Part shown: positions 1 through 11,240 of the stretch, one piece after another
Numbering within the stretch: the first letter of the stretch is position 1
Layout of the letters: each line of letters begins with the position of its first letter
DNA from: Geosiphon pyriformis
Taxonomy: Eukaryota > Glomeromycota > Glomeromycetes > Archaeosporales > Geosiphonaceae
DNA length: 64,000 bases
NCBI GenBank assembly: GCA_016748015.1
Contig: JAAOMT010000003.1
Location: forward strand, 14,922-78,921
Direction: 5' to 3'
Made by a program: the position numbers and the translations under genes
Notes under the pieces: model-generated
Databases searched by the model: none
The model's input: only the letters and a program-made list of their open reading frames with translations
Told to the model about the DNA's origin: nothing

Positions 1-24
1 ACCATAACAAACACGCAAAACACC

Positions 25-426
25 ATGGCGAGCGTTGAAGATATTAAACGTCAATTAGAGGTGGCTACGACCGAGTATAGGAGATGCGTGGAGGAGCTGA
101 AGGAAAAGGGTGAGAAGCTGGGTGAAAAGGAAGTTGAGTTACATGACTTGAAGAAGAATTTGAGACAGAGGAAGTACGAGGACGAAAGCGAAAAGAATTG
201 GTGGTTAGAAGATATGCAAAAGCTAGAAGAAGAAGTGAAGGAGCTAAAAGTAGAAAAGAACGAGTTAAAAGTAGAAAAGGACGAGTGGAAAGTGCAAATG
301 CAAAAATTACAAAATACGTTGATGGAAACAACTAAGACAGGTAACTCGGGCGTTGGGAAATGGAGTAGGATAAAAAAGTACTTTCTTATCCACCCTATTA
401 CCATTATCCTTCGTCCATTTGACTAA
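25..426 (+). CDS. Small coiled-coil protein, or the 5' exon of the downstream Crinkler-type gene
   Basis: A 133-codon frame opens with ATG in the favourable context ACCATGG. Residues 1-100 are almost entirely charged heptad-like sequence rich in Glu, Lys and Leu (repeats of the type ELKVEK at residues 73-90), so a long coiled coil is likely; no signal peptide or catalytic motif is visible. The last 28 codons change composition abruptly after a possible splice donor, CAG|GTAACT at 340/341. Up to that donor the frame ends in phase 1, which matches the acceptor TTTTTAG at 962 in front of the Crinkler-type gene. The frame may therefore be an N-terminal exon of that gene instead of a separate 133-residue protein. 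I do not recognise a family. Confidence 0.55.
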   Translation: MASVEDIKRQLEVATTEYRRCVEELKEKGEKLGEKEVELHDLKKNLRQRKYEDESEKNWWLEDMQKLEEEVKELKVEKNELKVEKDEWKVQMQKLQNTLMETTKTGNSGVGKWSRIKKYFLIHPITIILRPFD

Positions 427-919
427 TTTGTGCTCATTTACTTCTGCCTCTTACTTCTAAAATTACTTTGCATTTAACTCAATAATAAAACCTTTTGACT
501 TAATGTTAGCTCTTAACTTAAGTTTTACTCTTCACCTCCGTTATCTATCATCTATACCCGTTTTCATCTATTTGAGAGAATGTTCGATATACTCTTATGA
601 TGTTAATTAACTATTGCTTTCTTTCTTCCCTTTTCTTGTCGCCGATGTGCTTTATAGCTGAGTCTTCCTCTGGTAGGTTTATTTGTTCAATCTATTTTTA
701 TTAATATGTGTTTTGAGTGTGAAAGTGATCTGTTTTAGTATTAAGTTTTGTGGGCAGAGCTGAAACATAGCAGAGCTAGGTTATATGTAACCTTGTTTCA
801 AAGAAGACAAGAAATAGTATGGGTTATAAGAGACGCTATGGGTTAATAGAGGAGCAATGAAGGGAAAATAATTCAAATGCATTACAACATGCATTAGGGT
901 CATAGTACCACTTGCGACA
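427..919. other. Non-coding stretch, possible long intron or intergenic
   Basis: No convincing reading frame on either strand and base composition of ordinary gene space. If the coiled-coil frame and the Crinkler-type gene are one transcription unit, this lies inside a 622 bp intron (341-962), much longer than the 73-113 bp introns of the other genes here. Otherwise it is a short intergenic or promoter region. Confidence 0.5.
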
Positions 920-962
920 TTGACTAATTGGTGTTTTTCCTCCTGTTACCGTGCATTTTTAG

Positions 963-3013
963 CAAAAGATACACAGAAAGACAAACCCAATGTGGCTGCG
1001 CTCCACCAACAAAATCAGGCTTTCTTGGATGCCTTTAAAACACCGTACAAGGATCCATCGAACATAGTCGAATTATTTCAAGAATACATCAATAAGAAAC
1101 ACATGTATTGGTTTGCCAATCAGACAAATCACATACCTTATGGAATGCTCTTTCAGAGTTCTGGATACGGAAAAACCCGTCTTATTGAGCAAATTGCGAG
1201 GAAAATTCCTACATTATATGTGTGTCTACGCCCCAAGGAAAGTACTGGATACCCACCTGCTACGCCTTACGCACCAGAGATCTTCGATATACTGGAAATG
1301 ATCCCAGACGGAGAGGAATGGCGCTTCATGTTCATTCTTTGGCACGCTATCAAAAAGCTGCAAGAATATTCCCTCACTGAATCAGCTGAGAAACTCTGGA
1401 ATTTGCAACTGGATTACGAGTGGTGCCAGAAATTCTGGGCAGAGGTCTTAACAAGCAGTAAAGACTGGGAGAATGTTAACCAGAGCGAAGCAAACCTCGA
1501 CATGGATAAATTCCCATTCTCAGATAATCCCAAAAATGAAGTCAAGATTCTTTTATGCATTGACGAAGCTCGATGCCTCATTAGTTCTGCACAAAATGAT
1601 GACTGCAGTAAATTTCGATTGTTTAGAAGAGCTATGAAACACATCAACTGGAATGGCTTCTTCGTCTTCTTTTTGGACACGCTCAGCAAAATTTCCAACT
1701 TCACACCACTGTTATCAGCAGACCCATCTGCAAGAAGGAACGAGCTAAAATTTGAATTATTTCATCCATTTATTCGACTTACAACGATGGATATCTTTGG
1801 AAAAAAGACAGTAGATCCAATAGAAACATCTGAAGAAGATCCAGAAGAAACATCTGAAGAAGACCAGATGATCCAATTGGCAAGACTAGAGAGACCATTA
1901 ATATACAGTTATTTTGATGTCAAACGGAAAGCTTCCTTTAGGACTCAAACAGCTCTTAAAAGACTTGTCTCACTATTGAAGATTAAACTTTTTGGTGGAC
2001 CATCTTCTTTCAAAGACAGCGAGAAGATGTCCAGTATTGCTGTTTTATCAGTTCTCGTTTGTTTGGATTTTTCACCCCAATCAAAGATCGCTTCCGATCT
2101 CGTGGCATCCCATATGGCAACGTGCGTTGCAGTATTACGTGACAGGGAGCGCTTGTTAATTCGTTATCCATCGGAACCTTTATTAGCAGAAGCAGCGTTA
2201 TCTGCTATTACTGATAACAATATATTGATTTCTATTCTTCAAAAGTTCAATGACACACTAAAAAAGGGGTTCGTGGATGCAGGCCCTCATGGAAAGGTGG
2301 TGGCACGAATTATCTTAATTCTCGCAGTAAGGTCTATACAGAAATCAAAACAATGGAAATCAATTGCCATCACAGTCAAACAATTAATGGAATTACTAGA
2401 TCCTGCTGCACTTGATGACCTAAAATGTTTTGAGGGTGCAACCGTGGCTTTTACACACTTCATTCCCATAATATACGTTCCTGAAATATGTTCTTTGAAA
2501 AAATATTATCAACGACAGTGTGCTGTGATTCTTAAGCGTAATAACCCTGGTGCAGACATTATGATTTCTGTAAAATTGGCAGAAGATCGATATTCCTATA
2601 TCCTTATTCAAGTGAAAAACTATGCATCAAGTGACCGGAATGCAAACAAGACCTATCCAGAGTCTGGTTCATCCAAATTAACTTCACGATTTGTTTTTCG
2701 AACTTCAGATCTCAAAGATCATAATGAGCAATACATCACTTTATATTGGCAACTCGGATTTGAAGGACAACTCAGTGAGGTTCCACCAATTCGCGAGTCC
2801 AAACGCCAAAAACTTGAACAAAAACAACACACTTTTGCACACTTTGGACTAGATACTTTCGAATTTCTTGATTCCAGCATCAAAAAAGAATTAACAGACC
2901 TTTTGGACGCCTTTATTTCACCCTTTGATGAAGCATGGAAGTTTGAAAATGAGGATACAGGCGATCATTGGTCTGAGGATCATATCGTGGCTCAAGATCC
3001 CCTTGTTTACTAG
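963..3013 (+). CDS. Crinkler-type (CR effector-like) P-loop NTPase with C-terminal restriction-fold nuclease
   Basis: An open frame runs from 920 to a TAG at 3011-3013. It has no ATG at its head; the first in-frame ATG is at 1103. A pyrimidine tract ending in TTTTTAG at 951-962 marks a likely splice acceptor, so the 5' exon lies upstream (see 25-426). Counting residues from 920: Walker A (QSSGYGKTR) at about 79-87; Walker B (ILLCIDE) at about 210-216; a following 'FRLFRRA...FFLDT' block typical of this fungal NTPase family; an acidic repeat (ETSEED twice) near 303-315; and near 545-562 the pattern GAD...IQVK, matching the D-x(n)-(E/Q)xK signature of PD-(D/E)XK nucleases. NTPase plus restriction-endonuclease-like domain is the known architecture of Crinkler-related proteins, found in oomycetes and abundant in some fungi. 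In fungi their role is unsettled (host-directed or inter-fungal conflict is proposed). No signal peptide is visible in this part. Confidence 0.75.
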
Positions 3014-3325
3014 TCTAGTATTCATCACCAATGTGATGGCAAGTGTTCGCTTTTGACTTTCTTCAATAGCAGGTATTACATTGAGTTTGTGTATCTGGTG
3101 AGGCTGGCTTGAGTAGCTGGCTTGGTTTAGAGCATCTGCAAGTATTAATCAGCGAGTGAATTTATAGTCTTTTTGTATTTTAGAAAACGTAACGATAAAG
3201 TTACTCGAATATTGTGACAAATGAATGAACCATATTAATGCTTATTATTAGGAAAAATACAACCCACCGGAAACAGCGTAATAAACTGTTATTAAAAAAA
3301 ATATATATATAGGATTTATTCGTAT
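3014..3325. other. 3' flank of the Crinkler-type gene
   Basis: About 310 bp without a supported gene. It carries an AT run near 3295-3311. Nothing else recognisable. Confidence 0.5.
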
Positions 3326-4310
3326 ATGGAAAGTTACAATTATAATGGTTCGACTGAATATGAAAAAGCTGTGCACTTCTTGGAGATAGGTTGCAATTAT
3401 GGTTCTCAAAAGATTCCGAGGGAAAAGTTTGCTGAATTACATGAAGCATTTCAAGCTCTCTAGATCTGAACAAGATATATTTGTAATGGCTCAGCTGAAA
3501 GCAATGAATGGTGGAGAAATAACCGCCAGTCGACGTCTTAAAAGAAAACGCGTATTAATAAGAGAACTTTTTATTATTGAAATCACAATACGCCTCTCTG
3601 CCAGAAAGCATATCTCAATATGTTAGGAATTGGCCACACTCATTTGGAAAACGTCAGAAATCATCTAGCAACGAATGGTATAATACCGCGTGTTCATGGT
3701 AATATCAAACGAGTGCCACGATAAAAAACCAAAATAACCATTGATATAACCGTTGCTATCTCCGTGAAGAATTTTCTCGAAAACTATGCTGAAATTCATG
3801 GACTACCAAGTCCTGGTAGAAATGTCAATCGAATTACTCAATCGTTTACACTTTTGCCAGCTGAAATGAGTTACAAATCGGTTTATCAGGATTTTATTGC
3901 AAGTCTTAAATACGATAGCACATTGAAATTGTTAAAATATGATGCGTTTCGCAAGTTATGGCACCAATTAACGTCTTATATTCAAATCATGATTCCAAGA
4001 ATGGATTTGTGTGACAAGTGCCAACATTTTCAGAACGGCTTACAGTATAATGCTCGCAAGAAAAAAGTGAAAGATTTACTAAAAAAGTACAAAGAACATC
4101 TAGTTAAGGCTAAGTTGGAGAGAAATTATTACAACAAAAATACGAAATTAGCAGAGCAACAAAGAAAATTAGTAGACGAGAATTATCTTGTGACAGGGGG
4201 TAAAACTGATTATTGTAGCGTTGATGCCACTGCTTATTACAGTTACAATTGAGCACAAAATGTTCACGTACCGCATTCTGATCAACAAGTCAGTAAAATT
4301 TATTGAAAAT
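3326..4310 (+). pseudogene. Decayed transposon-derived gene (multi-copy fungal/metazoan family with a CxxC motif)
   Basis: The protein can be followed through three frames. It starts at ATG 3326 (frame closed by TAG near 3460), shifts to the frame that reads SEQDIFVMAQLKAMNGGE near 3466-3520, then shifts again near 3545 to the frame that continues to 4310. That last frame is interrupted by TGA at 3578, TAA at 3722 and TGA at 4250. Landmarks are PRVHGN, the NYAEIHGLPSPGR block, PRMDLCDKCQ with its CxxC pair, and KAKLERNYYN. After the last stop AQNVHVPHSDQQV still reads. This layout matches a dispersed transposase-like family I recall from fungi and animals, without knowing its superfamily name. 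By that recall each premature stop sits where the family has Trp. The gene dissolves into AT-rich sequence just after 4310 and lacks its C-terminal half. Confidence 0.65.
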
Positions 4311-5263
4311 CAGACTGAGTTAACCAAAAATATGCAAGATAAAGATTATCTTAAGATAATAAATTTTATTATAATGATGGTATTAAAGTAGAGTGGTTAT
4401 TTTTAATACTCTATAAGCTAGTACAGACTAGTTCAAAAAATAAACATCATTAAAAAATGCACTTGGCTTATACAATTTTACATTTAATTTGTGTTTTAAT
4501 TTTATCAAAAATTGTCATATTTTGGTTGTTTAAATTCAGAATTTTAATAACTTTATACAAAACAAGATTTGAAAACAAATAATTAACTTATTAAATACTT
4601 TATTTGAATAAATATGATTATAAATTTTAATATTGAAAAAAAATCAATTACCAAAATACCAATACAATCTTAAAATTAACTATTAATAAAGATATAACTA
4701 TGAAAAAAATTAATTAATTATTAATAACTTAGACAACTATTATGTATTTATAAACTTTAAAAAAAACAATATTTATTAATTATATTCAGAAAGAAATATT
4801 TGTAAAAAAATCAAACTTTATTTAATTTTTAAATGTGTTTCCAAAAAATTATAAATTTGTAAAAATTTTTGAAAAACTTAAACTCTAAATAATATTAACA
4901 AAATATATCAAGTTTTGTGATGTTTTTCAAAAAAAACTCAATTGAAAAGAAATTTTGTATATAATGTCATTTGGTTAATTTTTTGATTAAATTAAAATTA
5001 TTTTTAAATCTTTAACAATAATTGTTATAATATAAAACCTTTATTTAATAAAACTAAAAGAACTTAAACCAAAAACAAAATTGAAAATAGATTTTATTCT
5101 CAATAAAAAAGTTATAAATATGATAATTAATAAATTATGCAAAAATACGAAATAATAATTATTGTTAATTAAAGTATAAAATTTATTAATAGAGAAAAAA
5201 TATATAAATAACTATTAATAATTTATTATATAATTAAAGAGCTTTTAAGATATTGCAATCTAT

Positions 5264-5660
5264 ATACAGTTCTCCCAAAAAGTAATAGCAAAGTATTTTT
5301 TTATTTTTATTTTTTTTATATATAATAATTTCTGTTTAAATTTTAATATTTAATAGATATATAAATAAAGAATATATATACAAAAAATTAATATTTATTA
5401 TGTCTTTCTTTTACACTAATACAATCTTGAATTCGATTTTGCATATTAATAATACAGTTAAAAATAGTTTTATTAGACAGATTATTCTATTCTTTTTCTA
5501 CTATTGTAATAAAAATTATTTGAGAGATATTTTTTTGTGTACTATTTTTGGAATAACTTTTTTCTTAACATTTTAATTTTAAAAATAGCCCAAATATTCT
5601 TAATTGAATTGAAATCTAAACTATATAATGATCAAGACAAAATGTATTAATTGATTATTT
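5264..5660 (-). mobile_element. Tc1/mariner-like element, C-terminal transposase ghost plus one terminal inverted repeat
   Basis: On the minus strand, 5626-5585 reads LDFNSIKNIWAIFKIK. This corresponds to the 'SPDLNPIEN-W-LK' segment around the last catalytic residue of Tc1/mariner transposases. Further down, 5450-5393 reads MQNRIQDCISVKERHNKY, like the usual 'SM..R...VI...G..TKY' C-terminus. Beyond it the element ends at TATACAGTTCTCCCAAAAAG (5261-5280), a typical TA-flanked CAGT terminus. Several in-frame stops are present. The 5' half and the other inverted repeat were not found; the LINE beginning near 6.2 kb may have replaced them. Confidence 0.6.
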
Positions 5661-6199
5661 AAGACTAACAATAAAATTTGTTATATGATAATTAGGTTTA
5701 ATTTAAAAAAAAATTGGAATTGGTCTTTTACACAAAGTTAATTTTAGATAACATTAAGTTTTTTTAAACTAGATTGGATCTGATTTAATGTGAAAAATAT
5801 AAGTATTTTGGATATTTAGCTTTGAAGTCTAATATATTAGATGCATTTGTCTTGCTGTTTTTAAAAATTTATAAAAAAATTGTATCAAACAAAAATTATT
5901 TTTAATCAGTCAGATTATATACAAAAAAATGTTTTTATTTTACATTTTACTGCATTTGGTGGTAAATTATAAACACAAATAGTTTTATTTGCTGCTTTTT
6001 TTAATAGTTTTTATTTTGGTTCTGATTCTGAATTACTTTTTTTGACATTCTATGTGTTGATAAAGATTTTTTTATTGATCAAGATAATTTATCTATTAAT
6101 ACTTGTCTGGTTTTTTTGAAATATTTTTTAAAACTTTTGGTTAATCAAATATCTAATATTGTATAAAACTAACAATATAAATTTGGTATTTTTGATATC

Positions 6200-9100
6200 T
6201 GTTTTTTAATTTTTTTTCTTAGCTGTTTCTGTAACTTTAAATTTAAAAGTAGATTGAGACATAATTTAAATATTTTATTAGTATTATTCTTTTTTTTTCC
6301 TTTAATAACAAAAAATAAGATTTTGAATTTAAGTTTAAGTAGCTTAAAAGTTTTGATCACTAAAATAGATAACTTGGAATTAAAAATAATTGTTTTTAAG
6401 ATCTCTGTTAATTTAGTTTTAAAGAAGTTAAATTAATTAAATATTAATTTGGGTTTTTTTGCATATTTTTTCTTTTAATAAATAACTTAGTATAGAAGTT
6501 TGCTATATGTAATATTTGAGACATTAATGTTTTTGCTAATCAAAAAAATATTATATATTAATATATAAATTCAGATAATATAATTTCAATTATCACAAAA
6601 ACAAAATTAAAGTTTAATATTAAGTTATAGATTATAAGTAAGTTTAATAAGATGTGAATTTTGACATCTGGTTTGAACAAAAGTTTTTTTTGGTATTGAA
6701 GTGACTATTATTATAAACAATTTTCTGGCTTAATATGTTTTAAAAATAAAGGAAGTTTCTGGTCAAGTTATTTTAATGCAGTTTTTATTTAAGAGTAAAC
6801 TATTAATTATAATCTTGGATTTGTATGCTAATGTTTTTGCTAAAACTAAATTTGATTAGACATTAAAAATTAACTTTTTTATTGCTAAAGTAGTTAAATT
6901 TAGTACTTTTGTGATTTTGGATAGAAATTTTAACAAAAATAAGTCAAAAAATGTAAGTTTTAAGTTTTATATGAATTTGGATTTTGTTAATTCTTTTAAT
7001 GAACATTTTTTAGTTAAAGCTTTAACTTAAAACAACTCTAAAAGTGTTAAAAAAATCATAAACTATATTTTTGTAAATAAATTTGTTGTTTATAGTTGTT
7101 AGTTATAGAATTGACTTTGTATTAAACTTTTTCAATATTAATTACAAGACAATTCTGGTTTTGATTAATCTGAATGGTCTTTTAAATATTTGTTTAAATA
7201 ATATATGCAAACAAGCTAATAAAAATCATTAAAAATTTAAGATAAGCAATACAAATAAGATCAAATAAGCACACTCTAAGAAATGCTTCTTCAATAAACT
7301 ATTAACAATAAAAAATAGATTTTTAAAAGCAAAAAGTTTTAATAATTTAGATGTAATATAGAAGATATTAAGAAAAATAATAGTAAATTCAGTTAATAAA
7401 AAATTTTTAAACAATAGTATAGTAGGTTTAATTGTTTAAAAAACAAACAATTATCAAAGTTTTTTAGATTGAAACTACTTATTGCTAAGATTGTAAAAGT
7501 TTAAGCTTAGAAAATATATCTAAATTTAATTACTTTATCAAGATTTGGTTAACTGTTAATAATATAGAGACTTTTAAAATTGCTAAAATAATTCAGAATA
7601 ATATGAATATAATAACTGTTATTAAGTATTTATTAATAGTCAGAAAAGAATATAAAAAGTCTAAATATTATAAGTTTAAGACAGCTAAAAATATATTTAT
7701 CAAAAAAAAAATTAAATAGCAAATAGAAAATTTTTGTTCAAACAAAAAATAGATAATTAGAAGTGTTTTAAAACAACTTTTTTACAAAGTTGTTTTAGAT
7801 TACTTAGTAATTGGGAGAGATTTGATTTTAAAACCAAATGAGATAAAAAATAAGATTAATGAAATTATAAAAAAATAGATAAAGAAGAGAGTTATATCTT
7901 AAAAGCTGTTCAATTTTTGGCTTTACCAATATTTATTTTTTGTCAATATAAATAATAATGTATTTTTTGGAATAATATGTAAAATTAAACTGCAAAAATT
8001 GGTTCTGCTTGTTAATAGTCTGCTTAATAGCAAAGTTGTTAAGCTGTTTAGTATATTAAATAAACTTTAAAAATACTGTGATAAGACTGTGAAGTGTTTT
8101 TTGACTTTATTCAATTTGTATTTGTTTTTTAATAATGTTTAGATTTTTTAGAAAAAGATGTAAGTTTTAATAATTCCCAAATCTTATGAATAAAATAATG
8201 TTTTAATAAATACTTAATCTATTATATTAATTGAAACAGCTAAAAAAATTCTGTTTAAAATTTTTTTAGATTGGATTTTTTTGGTGTGTAGCAAGTTTAA
8301 TGTTCTTTATAATAATAATTTTTCAGTCTTAAAGAGTACTTTAACTTAGTTTTCAGTATTTGTTATTGGTTTAATAATAGAAAATATATTAAAAAAGAGT
8401 CAAAAGCTTTGGTTAGTTTTGTAAAATATGTATAAGATATATAATTTAGTTAAATAGCATTACTTAAAAGCTAATTTAAAACATATTAAGACATATAATA
8501 GATTTATTGATTTTTTTAAAAATATATACATGAACAAAATCAACAAAATAATAACTGATTTTGGTCTTTTAAATAGTTATAAAATATATAATAAACTGAA
8601 TCAGAATAAAATTTTTTACAATTTTTTTCAATATAAAATAAAAAACAAAAACACTTATATAGGTATAGAATTAACATTAATTTTATGGCAAAAATAAACA
8701 AAGTAAAAACTAGTAAAGAAATATTTTTATTTTTTGTAGCTAGTACTTTTGTTGATGATATAATTTGAATTGGAAATAGCCAAGCTTCAACTTAATATAT
8801 TTTAAATATTGTTAATAAATTTTTTAAGATCAATAATATTTTTATTAACAATAACAAGACAGTGATTATTTCCATTAACTAAAGAGTTGTAAACATCTTT
8901 TTACATATTAGTAGTTTATTAATCTTTATTACTAAACATGATAAATCTCATAGATACTTGAATATTTTTTTGTCAATAGAAGGTATATTAAAACTGAGTC
9001 TTGTTAAAATACATTCAGATATTAAGTTTTTTTCAAAAATAGTTCTTAAAAAAACATTGTTAAACAAGTAATTTTCATATTTGGTTTAGTAGTTTTGTAG

Positions 9101-11240
9101 TTTAATTTAATATTTAAGAGCATATATCAAAAATAGAATATTATAATAGAAAAAAAATTTAGATTTAAAGCCAATTTGTTAAGAAATTTTCTTAATAAAA
9201 CTTTGCATTATCTATTTTTGTATAAGTTGAAATTTTTTAAACAAATATAGACAAATGTAAAAATAGCTTTAGTGATTAGTTTTATTAATGTTTTGAGAAT
9301 TTTTGGACAGTTTTTTGAGCACCAGTTTTTGAATTTACAAATTTTGGATTGAATATTTATAAATTTACTGTAGTATTTAATCAAATTAAGAGTCAACTTT
9401 GTGAATAATTTTTTGATAAGTGTGGTAAAATTTTTTTTGAATACCAAGATTTCTATAGTCAATAATTTGTCTAGTGCATTTTATAATTTTAAATAATATC
9501 TAATGTTCAGAATTTTAGGTAATTTCTATTATTTTAAGATAATTGGTTCTTTAAAACACTTTAATATGATCTTTAAAAACAAATTATTGAACAAATATGA
9601 ATTAATTATAAATTAAAAAACTTTTTCTTATTGGAAAAAATTGAGTTCTTAAGATTTAATGTTAATATAATTTGAAAAAGTGTCAATATACATAAATAAT
9701 CTTTTTGTTAATGCTAATAAAATTGTTTTTAGCTTTAACTATTCAGATTTTTTTAATTTAACAGACTTTGTAGATATTCAAAAATACTTATATAAGTTGT
9801 AAACAAGAACAATAAATGTTTATATTAATAATTCATTAAAAAATTTGAATACAATAAAGATGGCTAATAGGACAACAGCTTATTTTTCAAAAATTAAGAT
9901 GAATATAAATGTTGAAGTATATAAATTGCTGTTTTGGACAATATTAGAATTGCAAACAATTGTTTTGGTTTTGAAGTGAATTTTTTCTTTTTGCTTGATG
10001 GTTTTGTACATAAACTGCTAAGTGATTATAGATATATATATTTTGAAATTCCAGCTTTATATGTCAGATTACAGAAATAAGTATTGGATAGAAAAACATT
10101 ATTTAGTTAATTTGATTAGGTTAAAAAACATTGTAATAAAATAAGTAAAAGTTAAAAACATTTAAAAAATATTAAAAATAACTAAACAGATGTTTTTGTA
10201 TATAATATAGTGTAGTTTTATTTGGTTTTTTTTGTGAAAATTTGAAAAAAATTTATTTTGACTAATAGTTCAGTTATTTTAGACAATATTTATTATTTTG
10301 TTTGTAATATTTATTAGACTATTTTGTTATGTTTAATAGAAAGTAGATTTTAATGCTAATGTTTTAGATAACTTACTTATTCAAAACATAAACTGAAATT
10401 ACACTACTATGATTTAGCATCTAAACTTTTATATGTTTTTTGGCTTTATTAACAAAACTTTGGCTGCTCTTTATACATATTTGATAAAAGTAGTCCTTAA
10501 AAGACTGCTAGTTATAGTTGAAAAAAACTTTATAATAAAGATTACTCAAATGTTTTGTGTTTAATATATAATAATATTAAGCTATTTAATCATGTTTTTA
10601 CATATTTAAAGAATGCTTTTATGTATTCTGATATTTTATATGATCATATAGAATTGTAAAAATTTTGGTAGTGGCTTGTTTTCTATTATTTTTATCAGTA
10701 TTATATGTTTTTTTTTTGGATATTTCTAATACTAAGTTGTATATAATCTTGTACAAAGATTTTGTTTTTAAAGATTAAATTAATAAGACTATAAAAATCT
10801 TCAATAATAGAAGAAAAACTATATTAATAGTAATTAACTTTGTTTATTGTTTAGTTAAAAAACATCATAGTATGTTATAATTATTTAGGTCAAAGTTTAG
10901 AGTAAATATAAAAAAAATAGCTTAATTGATAATAGAGAAATCTTATCTGATGTTTCTTATAACAAGTCTGGTTTTTTATTGGCTAGAATAATTTGCTTGC
11001 TTAGTATTGTTAAGTTTTTTATAATTAATTTTGGCCAATATAAGACATATTTTTTTTAGGTAGACAATAATACAAAAGTTTATATAAGTACATAGTATTA
11101 TTTTAATTGGTTTAAGTAGCTAATTATATATAGTAAATACATAAATTATATTTAGTTAAATTTACTTAGTTTGTTTTTATATATTAGATAGTAATTAAAC
11201 TATATTTGTTTGATAATAATAATAATAATAATAATTTGAT
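6200..11240 (+). mobile_element. Nearly full-length but hypermutated LINE retrotransposon (endonuclease, reverse transcriptase, RNase H)
   Basis: Reading through stops on the plus strand gives an ordered LINE. An ORF1-tail-like frame lies at 6254-6436. An APE-type endonuclease segment includes STFVILDRNFN (6898-6930, where GDFN is expected) and INYIFV near 7060. NNICKQANKNH then a stop then KF lies near 7195-7235. The RT finger/palm reads IPKSYE..NVLINT near 8170-8215 and FSVLKSTLT near 8325. The RT active site FVDD is at 8748-8759, followed by SHRYLNIFLSIEG near 8946-8985. The RNase H has YINNS (first Asp changed to Asn) near 9820, LELQTIVLVLK near 9945-9977 and DYRNKYWIE near 10055-10100. 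The 3' end is a (TAA)n tail at 11213-11237. Dozens of stops make it dead. The order EN-RT-RNase H is that of the I/Tad-like clades. Confidence 0.8.

Noticed and set aside
9208-9462. 84-codon minus-strand frame in the AT block
   Set aside because: Shadow of the plus-strand LINE reverse transcriptase region.
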